Shown here piece by piece: positions 23,861 through 35,308 of a stretch of 64,000 nucleotides of DNA. How positions within the stretch are numbered: the stretch's first letter is position 1; every line of letters starts with the position of its first letter. Origin of the DNA: Prunus persica (taxonomy: Eukaryota; Streptophyta; Magnoliopsida; Rosales; Rosaceae). The translations under genes and the position numbers were made by a program. Under the pieces are notes generated by a model. It ran no database searches. It was not told the origin of the DNA and was given only the letters and a program-made list of their open reading frames with translations. Location of the stretch: contig NC_034009.1 in the NCBI RefSeq assembly GCF_000346465.2, positions 22,676,709 through 22,740,708 of the forward strand, read 5' to 3'.

Positions 23861-25704
23861 GGAGCAGTTGCAAAATCAAACACACACGTTCTGTTTCTTT
23901 ATGATGGAATCAAAGGGTGTTCCCTTGAAGCAAGGGATTGTAATTAAGAGACTTGCGTCTCGAATGGGTCGAACCTAAAAATAATAAAACCCCGTTATTT
24001 AATTAGTGGTGGTGAAATTATATTAGGAGGATCACATTTTCCTTCAACATATAGTATATGAGGGGGTCTCTATTCAAACTTTTCCTTACTAGCAACATTT
24101 GTCCCTTGGTACTGTGCGGTTAGTAAAAGAGTCAGCAAAAGAGTGATTGTGGTACTTTGCATCAAAGTAAAAAATCTGTATATGTATAAAGCTACTGTCA
24201 TATAAGTTCCACATGATTGTGAACTGTGAATCTTGAACAATCTCAGAAGAAGTGGCAGAGGAGCTTGTCCAGATGTTTATATTGGAGTTAAATTTGAAGG
24301 TAAGTTGCTGCATATTTGCTTCTATGGTAATTTCAGCATGTTCTTAGTTATAATTTTTTTTTTGGTCACTTTATTACTTGTTTGTGCTGTTTTGTTTGTG
24401 CAGCGTTTGCTTGTGGTGGAGTTACTACTTACTATCCATTAGTTGCAAAGTTCCACCTTTAAACAGTTTGCCTTGGTCAGATGAGCTTTATCCGGGAGAA
24501 TTTAGTGATTTGAGTATATGTAACTTATACTCTGAGGAAACTTGTAAGCCAGTCTATCCAAGATTGAATGATCAGAAATCTGAAATGCCAGCTGCACGAT
24601 TTAACCAGCAGCCAGATCATGATGTTTTGCAGGTATGGTTGCCATTGATTTAAGCTATTGGTAAAATATGTTTGTGCTCGAATGGGTTCTCCTCTATTTT
24701 CGTATTTACCTAGTACATATGGAATTTTCTAGTCAGGATATACAATATGGAATCAGTTTTCTCGGATGGAAAGAATTTCCAGTATGGATCTTAAGAATTG
24801 AGAGCGATGCAGATTCAAAATGTTTTCTTATTCGCTTTCAAATAGTTGTTTACCTAAGTGAAATAGAAAATTGCCCATTATAGTCGAACAAGAAAAGTTA
24901 GGATGATATTCAGTTCCCCTGGGGGGTTCTCATCAGCACTAGGCCTCACATTCTGAAATGCAAAACATCCCTTACATCATCAGTAAAACTTAGCAGTACC
25001 TAAGCATTTTGGAGAGTAACTAAAATGATTAAGATGGGAAATATCATATAGATGGGGAATGTATGTTTACTTTAAATGCAGCTGCATATGCTGCCTGGAG
25101 AGATGACAATATCATTTAGTCCTAGTATTTGCTATGGATTTCAGTACCTCTAAACCAATTTGATTTTGCAGGTTTATCTAACAACATGGCTTGCAGAGGT
25201 GAACATAGATTCTGAAAGGTTAGAATGAACTTGGTTACTTTCTAAGGTCATTTCAGCATTCTATTTCTATTTTGATAACATCTGCGCAGTTGCGTACCGT
25301 AAATTGTTTCTTAAGTCGCACAAAAATGAAATACCATGATGCAAATTCATGTTTTAAAGGTTTGATTAATTGCTTCTCTTTGAAAAGGGTGGATGAAATA
25401 TTTGTGGAAGTTGGCGATGAAATGCATGTTACGATTTCGTGAGTTGCTGGCCTGTCCAGAAACAAAACGTTTGACATTTTGTCAAGGAGGTATTTATGTT
25501 GATACGCTGAAGATTTGAGACTCTTTTGAAGCGCCCGTGTTATGTGTAAAGAGGGAAATGCTTGAAAATGCCCGAAGGTCAATTCTGCCGAAGTCCCCAA
25601 GCCCCATAGACCACGGGAAAAAACAAAGAACCTTCAAAAGGTGTAGGCGTCTACATAACAGAAGTCACTTCAACTTTGCAAGTGAATTGAAATACTGATA
25701 GTAC

Positions 25705-25902
25705 CGTTGGGGTCGAAGGCAAGGCTCTCTGGGCCAAGGGCTCCGGGTACCTGGATTAATTGTGCAGTGTGGAGGAGGTCATGGGACCCTGAAATAGGAG
25801 CTACTCCATTACCAAAAAGCTTCAACAAATAAAGTGGGTTCAGTGCCAACACTTGGACGCTACAGCTAGTGTTGCTGCAACCAAAGTTGACTTTGAGTTC
25901 AT
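25705..25902 (-). pseudogene. Strictosidine synthase-like (SSL) gene, orphan exon 1
   Basis: Minus-strand ATG at 25902 opens MNSKSTLVAATLAVAS, a signal-peptide-like start. After a one-base frame change near 25855 it continues VLALNPLYLLKLFGNG and then VPGALGPESLAFDPNG, the first conserved segment of plant strictosidine-synthase-like proteins, ending at a donor (AACG|GTAC). The rest of the beta-propeller is not found downstream on this strand, where the neighbouring plus-strand gene ends. So this is a broken first exon. Confidence 0.65.
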
Positions 25903-25949
25903 CTTTTTATTTTAGAAAAATTATTGGGTTTGACCCTCCACTTAGATGA

Positions 25950-28540
25950 GGTCTGTTCTGTGTTTCTCTCGAGATACTTGTTGTAAGGAGTTGGGTTTTG
26001 ACCCTCCACTTCCAAAATTGGGAAGGTGATCATTCCAATTACAACAAAACTTTTCTTCTACCTAACACTTCCATTCAATTTCAAAATAGTGTCTTCTGTC
26101 CGGCCAAAAAAAAAAAAAGTTTATTTTGTAAATTACACTCGTTTCTCTTGATCAGAAAATATTAGGAGAGATTAATTAAAATTATGATAAATTTCACTTT
26201 ATTATCTGAAAATTTACTGAGTTTCAACATTTATTACCTAAGATTTTCGTCGCGTCAAATTCGCACCCAAATTTTGATTTCTTTATAATTTTATATACGT
26301 CGTAATTTTTACACTTGAGAAGTGTGTTAACTTGTGACGTGACAATGAATGAGTTCGTGTGAATTCACTTATGTGGTACGACACGAAAAATCAAAATAAA
26401 ATAAATTAATTATAAATATAATTAAAAAATTTGTATGCTCTTTTTTTAAGTAAATAAAAACTTTAATAATGTGGAAGATAACAATTATATTTATTTTGTT
26501 TACAAATATATATATATATATATTAATATAAGGTCAATTATTACTAAATAATTTTTATATTTTAAAAGCGATAGTCTAAACTACAAGGAGTAGGTTGTTT
26601 CTCACACATACACTTGAACTTTAGACCATTGGTCTGCAAAATCAAGGCATTTTTCATCGGACTAAACCTTATTGACTAAATATGGAAAATTTTAGCTCGT
26701 CAAATTCTATGTGAATTTAGCCCAAATACTAGTCCACTTACTTAAAGTAATTTGGTCTCTTCAAATCCAAATCCACCCACTGAAAATCCATAAAACCAAA
26801 TAGGCCCTAATTGAAATGCAAAAGTTGGTTTGTGAGCTATACTTGGACAAATGATACTTTCTTTTGAAGACTCAAACGCATAATTATTCTCTCTTGACTC
26901 TTGACAATCAAGGAAGAAAACAGTAACAAATTCAGAAGCTTTTAATTAAATCTACTATTTTTGCTGCAAACTTATAAGATTAACAAAATTAGAGCTTTTC
27001 CCATCTCTTAAAGCAACTTGAAGTTACTATTAAACATGTAATTTATACTGTAATATTATTTTACCTTTTTGTTTTTCTTTTATCAAGTTCAATGATTTTA
27101 GCACTTAATTATAGGCTAATAAAATTTTGAGTTTTTTTTTTTGGTCAGACAAAAACTCTGAACAAATGGTTGGTTAGCTAACCCAAGCCTAATAAAGAAA
27201 TGCTAGCCTAAGCCCAAGTTAAATAGGAAATCCTTGCCCAATAGAGACCAATTAAGTTAGGACCCCCAACTATTAAGCCATGCAAAAGTCTTCCAATGTT
27301 TCTTGCCTGTGTATCTAAAAGCTTTAAAAATATAAGTAAAACTAAAAAATATAAGTATTAAATTATTAGGATGCCTTCCACAAACTTCATAAGGGAGATT
27401 CACTATTATACCCAATATATGAGCCTATATTATAAAAAAAAACCTATATAAAATGGACTTTAGAAACACACCCAAAGTTCATTCACAACATAACAAAAAG
27501 ACTTTTAACTTCTTTTAAATTACAAAACTGGCATTGATTTCTTAAAACAAACTCAACCCCAAAACCTCATAAAAAAACCCAAAACACTGAATATGACATC
27601 AAAGTAATTTAATAATCAAAATTAAATTCAATAGGACCAGCTATCATTTTTTGAATTTTTTCTGGGTTTGTTTATAGAAGTTAAATGGTGTAGGGTTTGT
27701 TTATAATTTTAGTGCTAAAAATGGGTATATGACTAAATATCTCAAACCGCCTTCGAATAGCTTGAGTTTGCTAAATTTCTAAGAAATCACATTTCAAAAT
27801 CCCGAGGATAAAATACTAATAATCAATTTTTTCAATTAAATTGTTGAAAACAAAATTGCAAAAAATAACCCACATAAAACTAAGAGCGTACAAAATTGGA
27901 AAAAAAGAAGTAAGTCATAAAGGAAGTTTCACAAATGATGTCGACAACCAAGAAATCAGAAGGACACTTATCCAACTTTGAAGATAACTCAAAAGAACCA
28001 GATGGCTTGAAAACATAAGTTTGTATGTGTGTGGATGTGGTGGTGCTCGACCCCTTTCATTGTCAATGCAACCCTGATGGCTTGAAAACATAAGATTTTT
28101 TATTCCTCAAACTTTCCTTTATATTCAATTTTTTGTCCTTGCATATAACGTTGGGGCTAATTTGTGCACAAGCGTGTTGGACCTTTTTTTCAGTATTGGG
28201 TCAATAGGTTTTGGTAAATGTGTGACTTCAAAAGAAATGAATGAGAAACCGTGTCATTTGAATATATTTGTACTTAATTTCTAGCTTTTTTTTTTATCCC
28301 CATTTTGATATTTTTATTATATGAATAGGGTTTTTGTTAGAGTTTGTATAGACTTGCATTTAGTTCTACATTGAAATGCAGTTGTTTTCTTTCATTGTTT
28401 ATAAGCACTAATACTTTAAAAATACTAAATAGGGTATGAGCTTAGTGAAGGCAAAGTTGAGCCTCATCATGGTTTGGACTTGGAATATATATATTTGGGT
28501 AATAAATAAATAAATAAATATATTTAATTGTGGGTTATTA
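25950..28540. other. Long AT-rich spacer without genes
   Basis: No coding frame with family resemblance, no transposon borders recognised. Contains a (TA)n run near 26507-26524 and many A/T runs. A block at about 28010-28030 and 28080-28095 repeats the words GATGGCTTGAAAACATAAG. Confidence 0.45.
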
Positions 28541-28777
28541 ATTGAAATGGTCCCACAATTATTGCCCCAGTTTCAATGGTCCTTCATCTCTTCGTTTGGT
28601 ATCAAAACGATCTTACCGTCAAAGTTTGTCAAATATTCCGTTAAATTGAGGGGCAAAAAAGTAAAATATTATTTTAAAAAATTAAAAACTGAAAGGCCCA
28701 ATTATCTAAAACCCAAAAAAAAAATAAAAAAATAAAATAAAAATATCTGACTTTCCCTTCCTCAGCAAGCACGCACA

Positions 28778-29150
28778 ATGGCTTCCATGGCTTCCACACA
28801 AAAAAATCTAACTCAAACCCATCACAGTCTTCTACCTATTCACTCCCACTCAAATCAAACCCATGTTCGCCTCCTCGTCTCTCTACCACCATCTCTTGCT
28901 GCTATTGTGATTTCTTCAATTCCTGGCTTTCAACCAACCCCCTCTTCCATTTCGGCAGAACCCACTCCCAAAACCGTAGGCTTGATTAAAAGCAGTGAGT
29001 GCGTGCAAATGGAGTATGTTGTCATGTTTGTTGCGTTTCTGTTTCCTGGTGCTCTGGTGGCTTTTGATTCTGAGTCTTTGCTATCATTGTCTTGCTTGCT
29101 GCTCTTCGAATTTATTGTGCTGGAATTTGGCACAATGCAGTAGCAAGCTT
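28778..29150 (+). pseudogene. Site-2 protease (S2P) gene fragment inside a TIR element
   Basis: The piece around 29005-29150 reads CVQMEYVVMFVAFLFPGALVAFD and then, after a frame change near 29090-29100, LAALRIYCAGIWHNA. Both halves match the membrane core of plant site-2 proteases (Arabidopsis At4g20310 type), where the FPGALVAF and YCAGIWHNA segments are strongly conserved. The zinc-binding HExxH segment, which should lie just upstream, is absent; the preceding text (from MASMAS) is not clearly S2P. So this is a non-functional fragment without catalytic site. Confidence 0.65.
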
Positions 29151-29282
29151 ACATTTGTTTTCGTTATTTATTTATTGATGGAGAGTTAATGTATTTGCAA
29201 AAGCTAATGCTAATTAGCCTTCAAATTTTATTCACCTCAAGTGCTGTGCAATTTGTGGGCTGCCATTACTTATCCTGCCCTT

Positions 29283-29286
<4 letters not shown>

Positions 29287-29321
<35 letters not shown>
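29287..29321. repeat. (GA)n microsatellite, 35 bp
   Basis: Pure GA dinucleotide run within the S2P-carrying element. Confidence 0.95.
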
Positions 29322-29323
<2 letters not shown>

Positions 29324-29999
29324 GGAGGTGCGGCTACAAGTTAGGCAAATCGGCGTGTGTGGTGGCTAGGGTTTTTTGTGAGGGCTATTAATGTGGGGTG
29401 GGACAGATAGGGGGGGGGGGGTTTGATGAGGGAATTGGGGGTTTTTATTTTTTTGGTAAGAAGTCCAATTTATCTTTAAATTTGGAGCATGTGCTGTTTA
29501 TGTGATCCAATTTAACAAAAAATGTTATAGAATGATCATTTTGATACCAAATGAAGAGTTGAAGGACCATTGAAATGAAAATTTTAGTTAGTAGACAAAA
29601 ATGATATTAGAGCATTTGGGGAAAAATTCATGCCCAATTTTGTGAAAGATCGGGTTCTGGTCGTACGGAAATGGCCTTGGGTAGTAGGTGAAATTTTTTG
29701 AATAAAGAGTTGGGGAAATGGAGAGATACGTTGACAAAAGCGAGGGACAACCAAAGAAACGGTGAAAATCTTGGCAATGAGGTAAATTATTTGTAATTTC
29801 CATTTTATTAAATTTCATTCCTAATCTTTTTTTTATAATGTTTCTTGCATTTCCTTTTTTTTTATATTTAATTTTTCTTGCATTTTCAATATTCTTTTTA
29901 ATGTTTCTTGCATTTCCAATATTCTTTTTAATGTTTCTTGCATTTTCAATATTTTTGTAATGTTACTTGCATTTCCAATATTTTTGTAATGTTACTTGC

Positions 30000-30395
30000 A
30001 TTTACAAGATTATGCAAGCACAAATGTGGTTCGGTGCCATTGGGCAAGGCAAAAAATCATTCAATCATCAACAATGTTGGAAAGTAGTGAAAAATTGTAA
30101 ACAATTCACAATTATTCCCATGGGTTTGACCATTGTGTTGAACGAAACGCCACTCTTTGATTCAACGTCATCGGATTCGCCTTTAGATTCCCTATTGGTC
30201 AAAAGGCAGCGAAGGCGAAGAGAGGGAGTACTTCCGGAAATTGCAAGAAACGTCTGCCTGAGAATTGAATTAGACATGAAAAAAGATGTTGACGAGAAGG
30301 TAACGATGAAGAATATGCAAGAGAAAGGGAGTATGTATGCAAATAAGACATTGAGAAGAAGGATCGGGAAACCATGGGCATGGATACAAGCACGC
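30000..30395 (+). pseudogene. Remnant of a Harbinger-associated Myb/NAM-associated protein
   Basis: The frame contains FNHQQCWKVVKNCKQF, then VLNETPLFDSTSSDSPLDS and a basic stretch, then a lysine-rich coiled region. The order CWxVVKNCxxF, then VVLNETPLxxS, then SDSPxDS is the usual text of the plant NAM-associated / Myb-like proteins encoded by PIF/Harbinger elements. The DNA-binding N-terminus and the end are missing, and the frame runs directly into LTR sequence at about 30395, so it is a truncated relic. Confidence 0.55.
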
Positions 30396-31949
30396 CCAAA
30401 TGAGTTTGTAGACATTGAGTGGGCTCAAATTGAAATTGTAACAAAGAGGTTAGGATCCAAAGAAGTTCAGTGGCATAATTGTAACTTTTTCGAAGTTCAG
30501 ATTTTTAAACCCAGATTTCTTCTCTCTCGCGAATTTAACGAACATCCATTTTCAAACTCTAATTTCCCCTCCGTCTAGCCACCAAATCGGGTGCCACAAC
30601 TTGCTAACTCTTCGTCTCTCTCTCCTCTTTCCATACATACCAATTTCCAGACCCAAATTCAAGCAAGAAAACCAGAAAATTGATCGAAAACAGAGCCAAA
30701 AATATTTGTCAAAATTTTCAGCGACTTCCACCGCAATCTCCGGCTAACTCTGACCACACCAGCAACCTAATCACTTCCAAAAGACTTCCCTACCTTCCCT
30801 TTGTGTTTTCCCTCGAAGACCCGACTTGATTTCATCCCAAAACCGTCGAATCCAAACCTAGAATTTCTAGGTTTTTCAAGAGACAGAAAGCTTCGTTCGA
30901 GGATTTTAAAGGTGGAATTGATCGTCGAGCCAAGGTATAAAGTTACTCCCCTTGATGTGTTGATCACGTAGGTATAAGTTTTGGCAGGCGGTTTGGAGTT
31001 TTCCGATCGTCGAAAAATTACTCAATACACCCACCGGTGGTGGCGGCACGTGGCAGCTCATCAGCGGGGTGTCAAGGTTGGGTTTTAATCCTAGAATATT
31101 CCCCACGTCGTCCCGAGCACAACGGTATGCTCGGATTTTAATTTGGTTACTGTTTGATCGTTGATTGGATATCGCATATTAGACGTTATCCGGGTTCGAT
31201 ATGTTAGGACCGTTGGATCGACTTTCTTTTCAAATATGTTAATCTAGACACTTCGCGGATCGAGAATCGGAGTCTAGAATATTCTGATTCAATAATTCGA
31301 AGTTTAATTAAATGATAACCATCCGATTGCAAGATCGTGATTAATCCGACCGTTCGATTCGGACCAAATTTGCAGGACATGCTTATTAAACCTAGTTGAA
31401 CTCGTAGGAACTTTCGGATCTGGAAATGGAGGTCATGGGCCCCACGAGCCCGGTTGACCAAATTTGGGCAGTTTGACCCCTTGGTTGACCGTGAGTCTTC
31501 TGAGGTAGTTTTACCCTTCAAGAAGTACTAGAATGACCATGTAAACAAGTCTTAACCGAAAGTTTATTCTAACCGTGTTAGGATTAGAAGATTGTTTTAT
31601 AGTACCTTATAGAAATTCTTGGATATTACATTGATAATTGAAGTTATGGAATTTTCTTTAAAGGTTATTACTTTTCATTAATTGATATTATTATGATTAT
31701 AAATAAAGTATATGGAAGTATAATGTTTTAATTGTGGGATACGGTATTTTATGAATTTATATGATTATAGAATGCGTATATATATTTATATCTACATCGC
31801 TAAATTGTGCATATTTCCATTATTTTGTTATTTGAAAGTGTATTATAGTATGTGATGGTATACCTAAATATTATTTTCGATATTTGGAGATTATGCATCA
31901 TTGAAATTGATGAAATCTCTTGAAATAATTATTATTTAATCTATATATA
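30396..31949 (+). mobile_element. Old LTR, part 1 (continues 50784-51063 and 56790-58396)
   Basis: Starts with the GTAGACATTGAGTGGGCTCAA segment shared with the LTR at 14427-15005. It is interrupted at 31950 by a Mutator-like element. Sequence of the same style resumes at 50784 and again at 56790, and runs to GGGTCGGGTCCTGTCA near 58396, a CA end. Removing the two insertions makes one long LTR-like unit of about 3.4 kb. No internal retrotransposon genes or PBS are present, so it is a solo or truncated LTR. Its 5' end is cut at the Harbinger relic. Confidence 0.45.
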
Positions 31950-32310
31950 CAATTTTGCTCACATCAGGATGACTGGATTTTAATTAAAATCTGGACATTA
32001 AATGTGAAACGTCAGATCAATCCAATAGTATTGAAGCTTTGATATGTATTAATTGACAAAACTTAAAACCACGCGCAGATCAACGCTGTGGTATTTTTTT
32101 TCACACGCAAATGGCAGCCACTTTAATGATTATTGAATTAATTTAATATTATACCAAACTTATCATACGTTTCTCTCTCCTTCTTTCTCTCGATTCCCTC
32201 ACACTTTCCCTTCTCTTTCTTCTTTGTAAACCTGAAAAGGTAGGCAGCTTAGGGCAACCCAAAGGTTTACTTTAATTAATTGTTCAACGCCTCCATCTTC
32301 TCAACATCTT
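31950..32310. repeat. Left terminal inverted repeat of the FAR1-type MULE
   Basis: Pairs with 50420-50783. A pyrimidine-rich stretch (32165-32225) is followed by the shared GGTTTACTTTAATTAATTG word. Confidence 0.8.
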
Positions 32311-32661
32311 CCTGATATTGACAGCCCCATCACATCAGACCATAACCTTACAACTCAACTGATCCTTCCAACTTCGAAATTCAAGTAAGTGTTATTTTAA
32401 TTTATTTTATTTTTTTAACTCAGATTATAATATTTAATATCTTGGCCACCATGATTTCTATGTTTTTTTTTGTTACAATTTCTATGTTTTTTTACTCGTA
32501 TATCAATTTGCCTATCATGATTTCTTGATCAACGTTTTTCATTATACAGCAGACAATTGTTTATTTATTTTCTTAGTTTTTTTTCTTTGTCTCTTCTTCT
32601 AGAAATATTATTCTATGGTTTTTATGATTCTTATTATTATTGTTTTCACTGTAATTGTATC

Positions 32662-33698
32662 ATGAAGATGGATTACATGACCAAAGAATTAGATGGCCAT
32701 TCTGAAGGGGTTGGGCAATATAGATTAAATTTAGATTCAGATTCGTGTGACAAAATTTACATACCGCAACTAAAAGATGACCACAAGCCAAATCAGGCCA
32801 AGGATTTGAGTCATTAGATGATGCTCATGAGTTCTACAATAATTATGCCAAGGAAGCTGATTTCAGTGTCAGAATCAATTCTAGTAGGAAGAATAAAGAA
32901 ACTAATGAAATCCTACGAAAAGAGTATGTGTGTTCTAAAAAAGGAGTGCCCGCTAAAGGAGTTGGTGAGAAAAAAAGGCGTAGAGGTATTACTTGAGAGG
33001 GTTGTAAGGCAAAGCTAGCTGTGGTGAAGTCGAAATCAGGAACCTATGTGGTCAGCCTGTTTGTGGAGGGTCACAACCACCTATTAACAAGTCCTAAAAG
33101 AGTACACTTTTTAAGGTCTCATCGTATAGTTTCAAATTCTCATAAGTGTATAACCCAACTATTTTCAGTAGCAAATATACCTACACATCAACAATTTAGC
33201 CTTCTTGAAATGCAAGTTGGGGGGATAGAAAATGTTGGATGTCTAGAGAAGGATATTTACAATAACGAAAGGAATTTGCGTAATGGGTTGAAGGGACATG
33301 ATGCAGATATGTTGTATAAGCATTTCCAGCTAGAGCACGAAAAGAATCCGTCCTTCACTTTTAAGATTGAGTCAGATGAAGAAGATAGAACTACTCATTG
33401 TTTTTGGGCTGACACAAAATCAAGGAAGGCGTACACGTTTTTTGGAGATGTGGTTGTGTTTGATAGTACTTATAACACTAATCAGTATGGTATGATATTT
33501 GCACCATTTGTAGGGGTCAATAATCATGGTCAAACAACAGTGTTTGCTTGTGCATTCCTAAGTGATGAGACAACTAATTCTTTTCTTTGGCTATTTGAGC
33601 AATTTAAGAAAGCCATGCCTGGAGGTTCCCCTAAAATGATTATTACTGATTAAGATCCAACAATGACAAAAGCCATTGTACAAGCTTTTCCAAATATA
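32662..33698 (+). pseudogene. FAR1-related (FRS-type) MULE transposase, N-terminal part
   Basis: After an ATG at 32662 (MDYMTKELDGH) and one frame change near 32795, the text GFESLDDAHEFYNNYAKEAD..VRINSSRK is a FAR1 DNA-binding domain. It continues to a zinc-ligand-like EGCKAKLAV..GTYVV..EGHNH segment, then the start of the MULE transposase domain: VVVFDSTYNTNQYGM, FAPFVGVNNHGQTTVFACAFL and MIITD. The first two catalytic aspartates (FDSTY, ITD) are visible. Stops: TGA where arginine is expected before EGCKAK (about 32995) and TAA at 33651 where ITDQDP is expected. The frame is then split by the CACTA element at 33699 after QAFPN. Confidence 0.8.
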
Positions 33699-33714
33699 CA
33701 CTACTACAAAAAGG

Positions 33715-35240
33715 AAAAAAGACGACGGTAAATCACCGTCGTGTATTCGGTTTTTCAATGGTCGTGGAATCCACCGTCATCTTTTCCCTCATAAACCACG
33801 ACGCTAAATCACCGTCGTTGTTAAAATATACAACGTCATCAACAAATACAAAACGACGTCTTTGTACTGCAAAAAGATCTAAAAAAGCAGTCGAGGATGA
33901 GAATAGACGACCAACTCTCTAAAAACACCGTCGTTAAAAAGGAAAAATATGACACATATTAACAGAACAAGGCCGCAAGATAGACATACAACAACGAAAA
34001 TTAAAACAAGACGCCGTTAAATATCATTTTCACGACAATAAAAAATATGACGTCTTTAAATACATTAGAAGACGACGTTATTGATACCTACTACGTCGCC
34101 TATATAAAAACAACCGTCGTAAAATAAATTTTCCACTTCGATTTTTCTATAAAAGATGACGTGGAAATAGTTGTCAGTGTCATTATTTACGACGTATGTA
34201 TTTATAGAGTAGACGTTGAACAACGAAACAACGTCGGTTACAAATATATGAGAGTCGTATTACAAAATTTATACGTCCTATTTTCAGAAACAAACAACGA
34301 CGATAAATATTAGACGTTGTTAAATAAAACAACGTCGAAAACAAATAAAAACAGACGTGTTTAGTCTGCTAAAGTTCTAAAAAATAGTCGAGGATGAGAA
34401 TAGACGACCAACTCAAACAAATCACCGTCGTTAAAAGAGAAAAATATGGCACATATTAAAAGAACAAGGCCGCAAGATAGACATACAACGACGACAACTA
34501 AAACACTACGCCGTGAAATATAATTTTTACGACAAGAAAAAATATGACGTCTTTAAATACATGAGAAGACGACGTTATTGAAATCTACTACGTCTCTTAT
34601 TTACAAACAACCGTCGTGAAATAAATTTTCCACTTCGATTTTTCTAAAAAAGATGACGTGGAAATAGTTGTCAGTGTCATTATTTACGACGTACGTATTT
34701 ATATAGTTGACGTTGAAATGCGAAACAACGTCGGTGGCATTTATATAGTCGACGTTGTATTTATATGTATTCATTACTCACGACGCACTTATTAATATAG
34801 ACGACGTTGAACTTCTAAACAAAGTCGGTTCCAAATAAATGAGAGCCGTATTACAGAACATATAGACGGCGTTGATTATGATGAGAGCCGTATTACAAAT
34901 AACGTCGTTTAATTGATATTAGACGGCGGTTATAATGAATTACCGTCGGAATTCATTTCGTTCCTCTTCGTTTATAAAAGAACTTGCGACGTGGAAAATG
35001 TATGATGACGTCGTATTTTTTAACGTTCAGATTATATATCTCGTTTTTTAGACGTCGGTATTATGGGATTGGAGTCGTGTTATTTTGAATTACGTGACGG
35101 TTCTTAATCCTTCCCCGACTTGATATCCTGAATAATTGCTTCACAATAGCGTCGTGGTTCTTCATTGTTACGTTGCTTTAAGACGTCGGTAAATATGCTG
35201 AATAACTGGTTCACAATAACGTCGTGTTTTATTTGAACGT
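33715..35240. repeat. Left subterminal array of ACGACG/CGTCGT motifs
   Basis: Dozens of GACGACGGT, ACGACGT, CCGTCGT and related words in both orientations over 1.5 kb, ending abruptly where the DUF4216 exon begins. Such arrays bind the TNPA-type protein in En/Spm elements (known from the family). Confidence 0.9.
33885..34733. repeat. Direct duplication, offset 497 bp, in the left subterminal region
   Basis: About 350 bp starting AGTCGAGGATGAGAATAGAC at 33889 recur from 34386, and the words GACGTTGAA..CGAAACAACGTCGGT recur at 34212 and 34709. Both pairs have the same 497-bp offset, so this is one segmental duplication with point changes. Confidence 0.85.
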
Positions 35241-35308
35241 AGAAAGTGAAGAAATCACATTACAATATATTACAAAATTAATGTCATACACTGCCAATTA
35301 CATAAGCA

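Larger units (their letters stand above)
20142..24049. mobile_element. Solo LTR, 3,908 bp, with TATAG target duplication
   Basis: Begins TGTTGAACGG and ends CCTTCAACA, so its ends form the TGTTGAA/TTCAACA inverted pair typical of LTRs. It is flanked by the same five bases TATAG (20137-20141 and 24050-24054). There is only one such unit, with no PBS, polypurine tract or gag-pol, so it is read as a solo LTR left after recombination. A TATA-like CTCTATATAAGAGG at about 20345 could be its promoter. Inside are three palindromic modules (20546-20787), A-rich purine tracts, and repeated ACTACGT..GTACGTAGGCA segments (23279-23860). No protein domain was recognised in the longer internal frames (for example 21705-22217). 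Confidence 0.8.
18554..25442 (+). pseudogene. Unidentified multi-exon host gene with solo LTR in an intron and one frameshift
   Basis: Seven exon-like pieces with consensus borders fit together in phase: 18554-18634, 18735-18776, 19387-19555, 24247-24299, 24404-24632, 25172-25218 and 25388-25442 (TGA). The joined protein has recognisable acidic/helical stretches (EEVAEELVQMFILELNLK across exon 4; RLLVVELL at the start of exon 5), then a proline/cysteine-containing part (SLPWSDELYPGEFSDL, ..NLYSEETCKPVYPRL) and ends EIFVEVGDEMHVTIS. Exon 5 has one base too many near 24420-24445: its first half and second half lie in different frames, so this copy seems broken or has a sequencing error. I do not recognise the family and assign no function. 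A 3.9-kb solo LTR sits in intron 3. The true start may lie upstream of 18554. Confidence 0.5.
28569..29600. mobile_element. Mutator-like element with a captured S2P fragment (ends eroded)
   Basis: Inverted repeats face each other: TTTCAATGGTCCTTCATCTCTTCGTTTGGTATCA-type sequence at about 28572-28606 and its complement at about 29543-29577, with weaker similarity continuing inward for about 100 bases. A similar motif (TTTCAATAGTCC) lies in the MITE at 3374-3618, so the two elements may be relatives. The outer borders and target duplication could not be fixed. It encloses a site-2-protease gene fragment, the arrangement of Pack-MULEs. Confidence 0.5.

Noticed and set aside
33715..35240. Regularly recurring short motifs resembling a CRISPR-like array
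   Set aside because: Motifs are short, in both orientations, unevenly spaced and lie in a plant CACTA element; this is a subterminal transposase-binding array.
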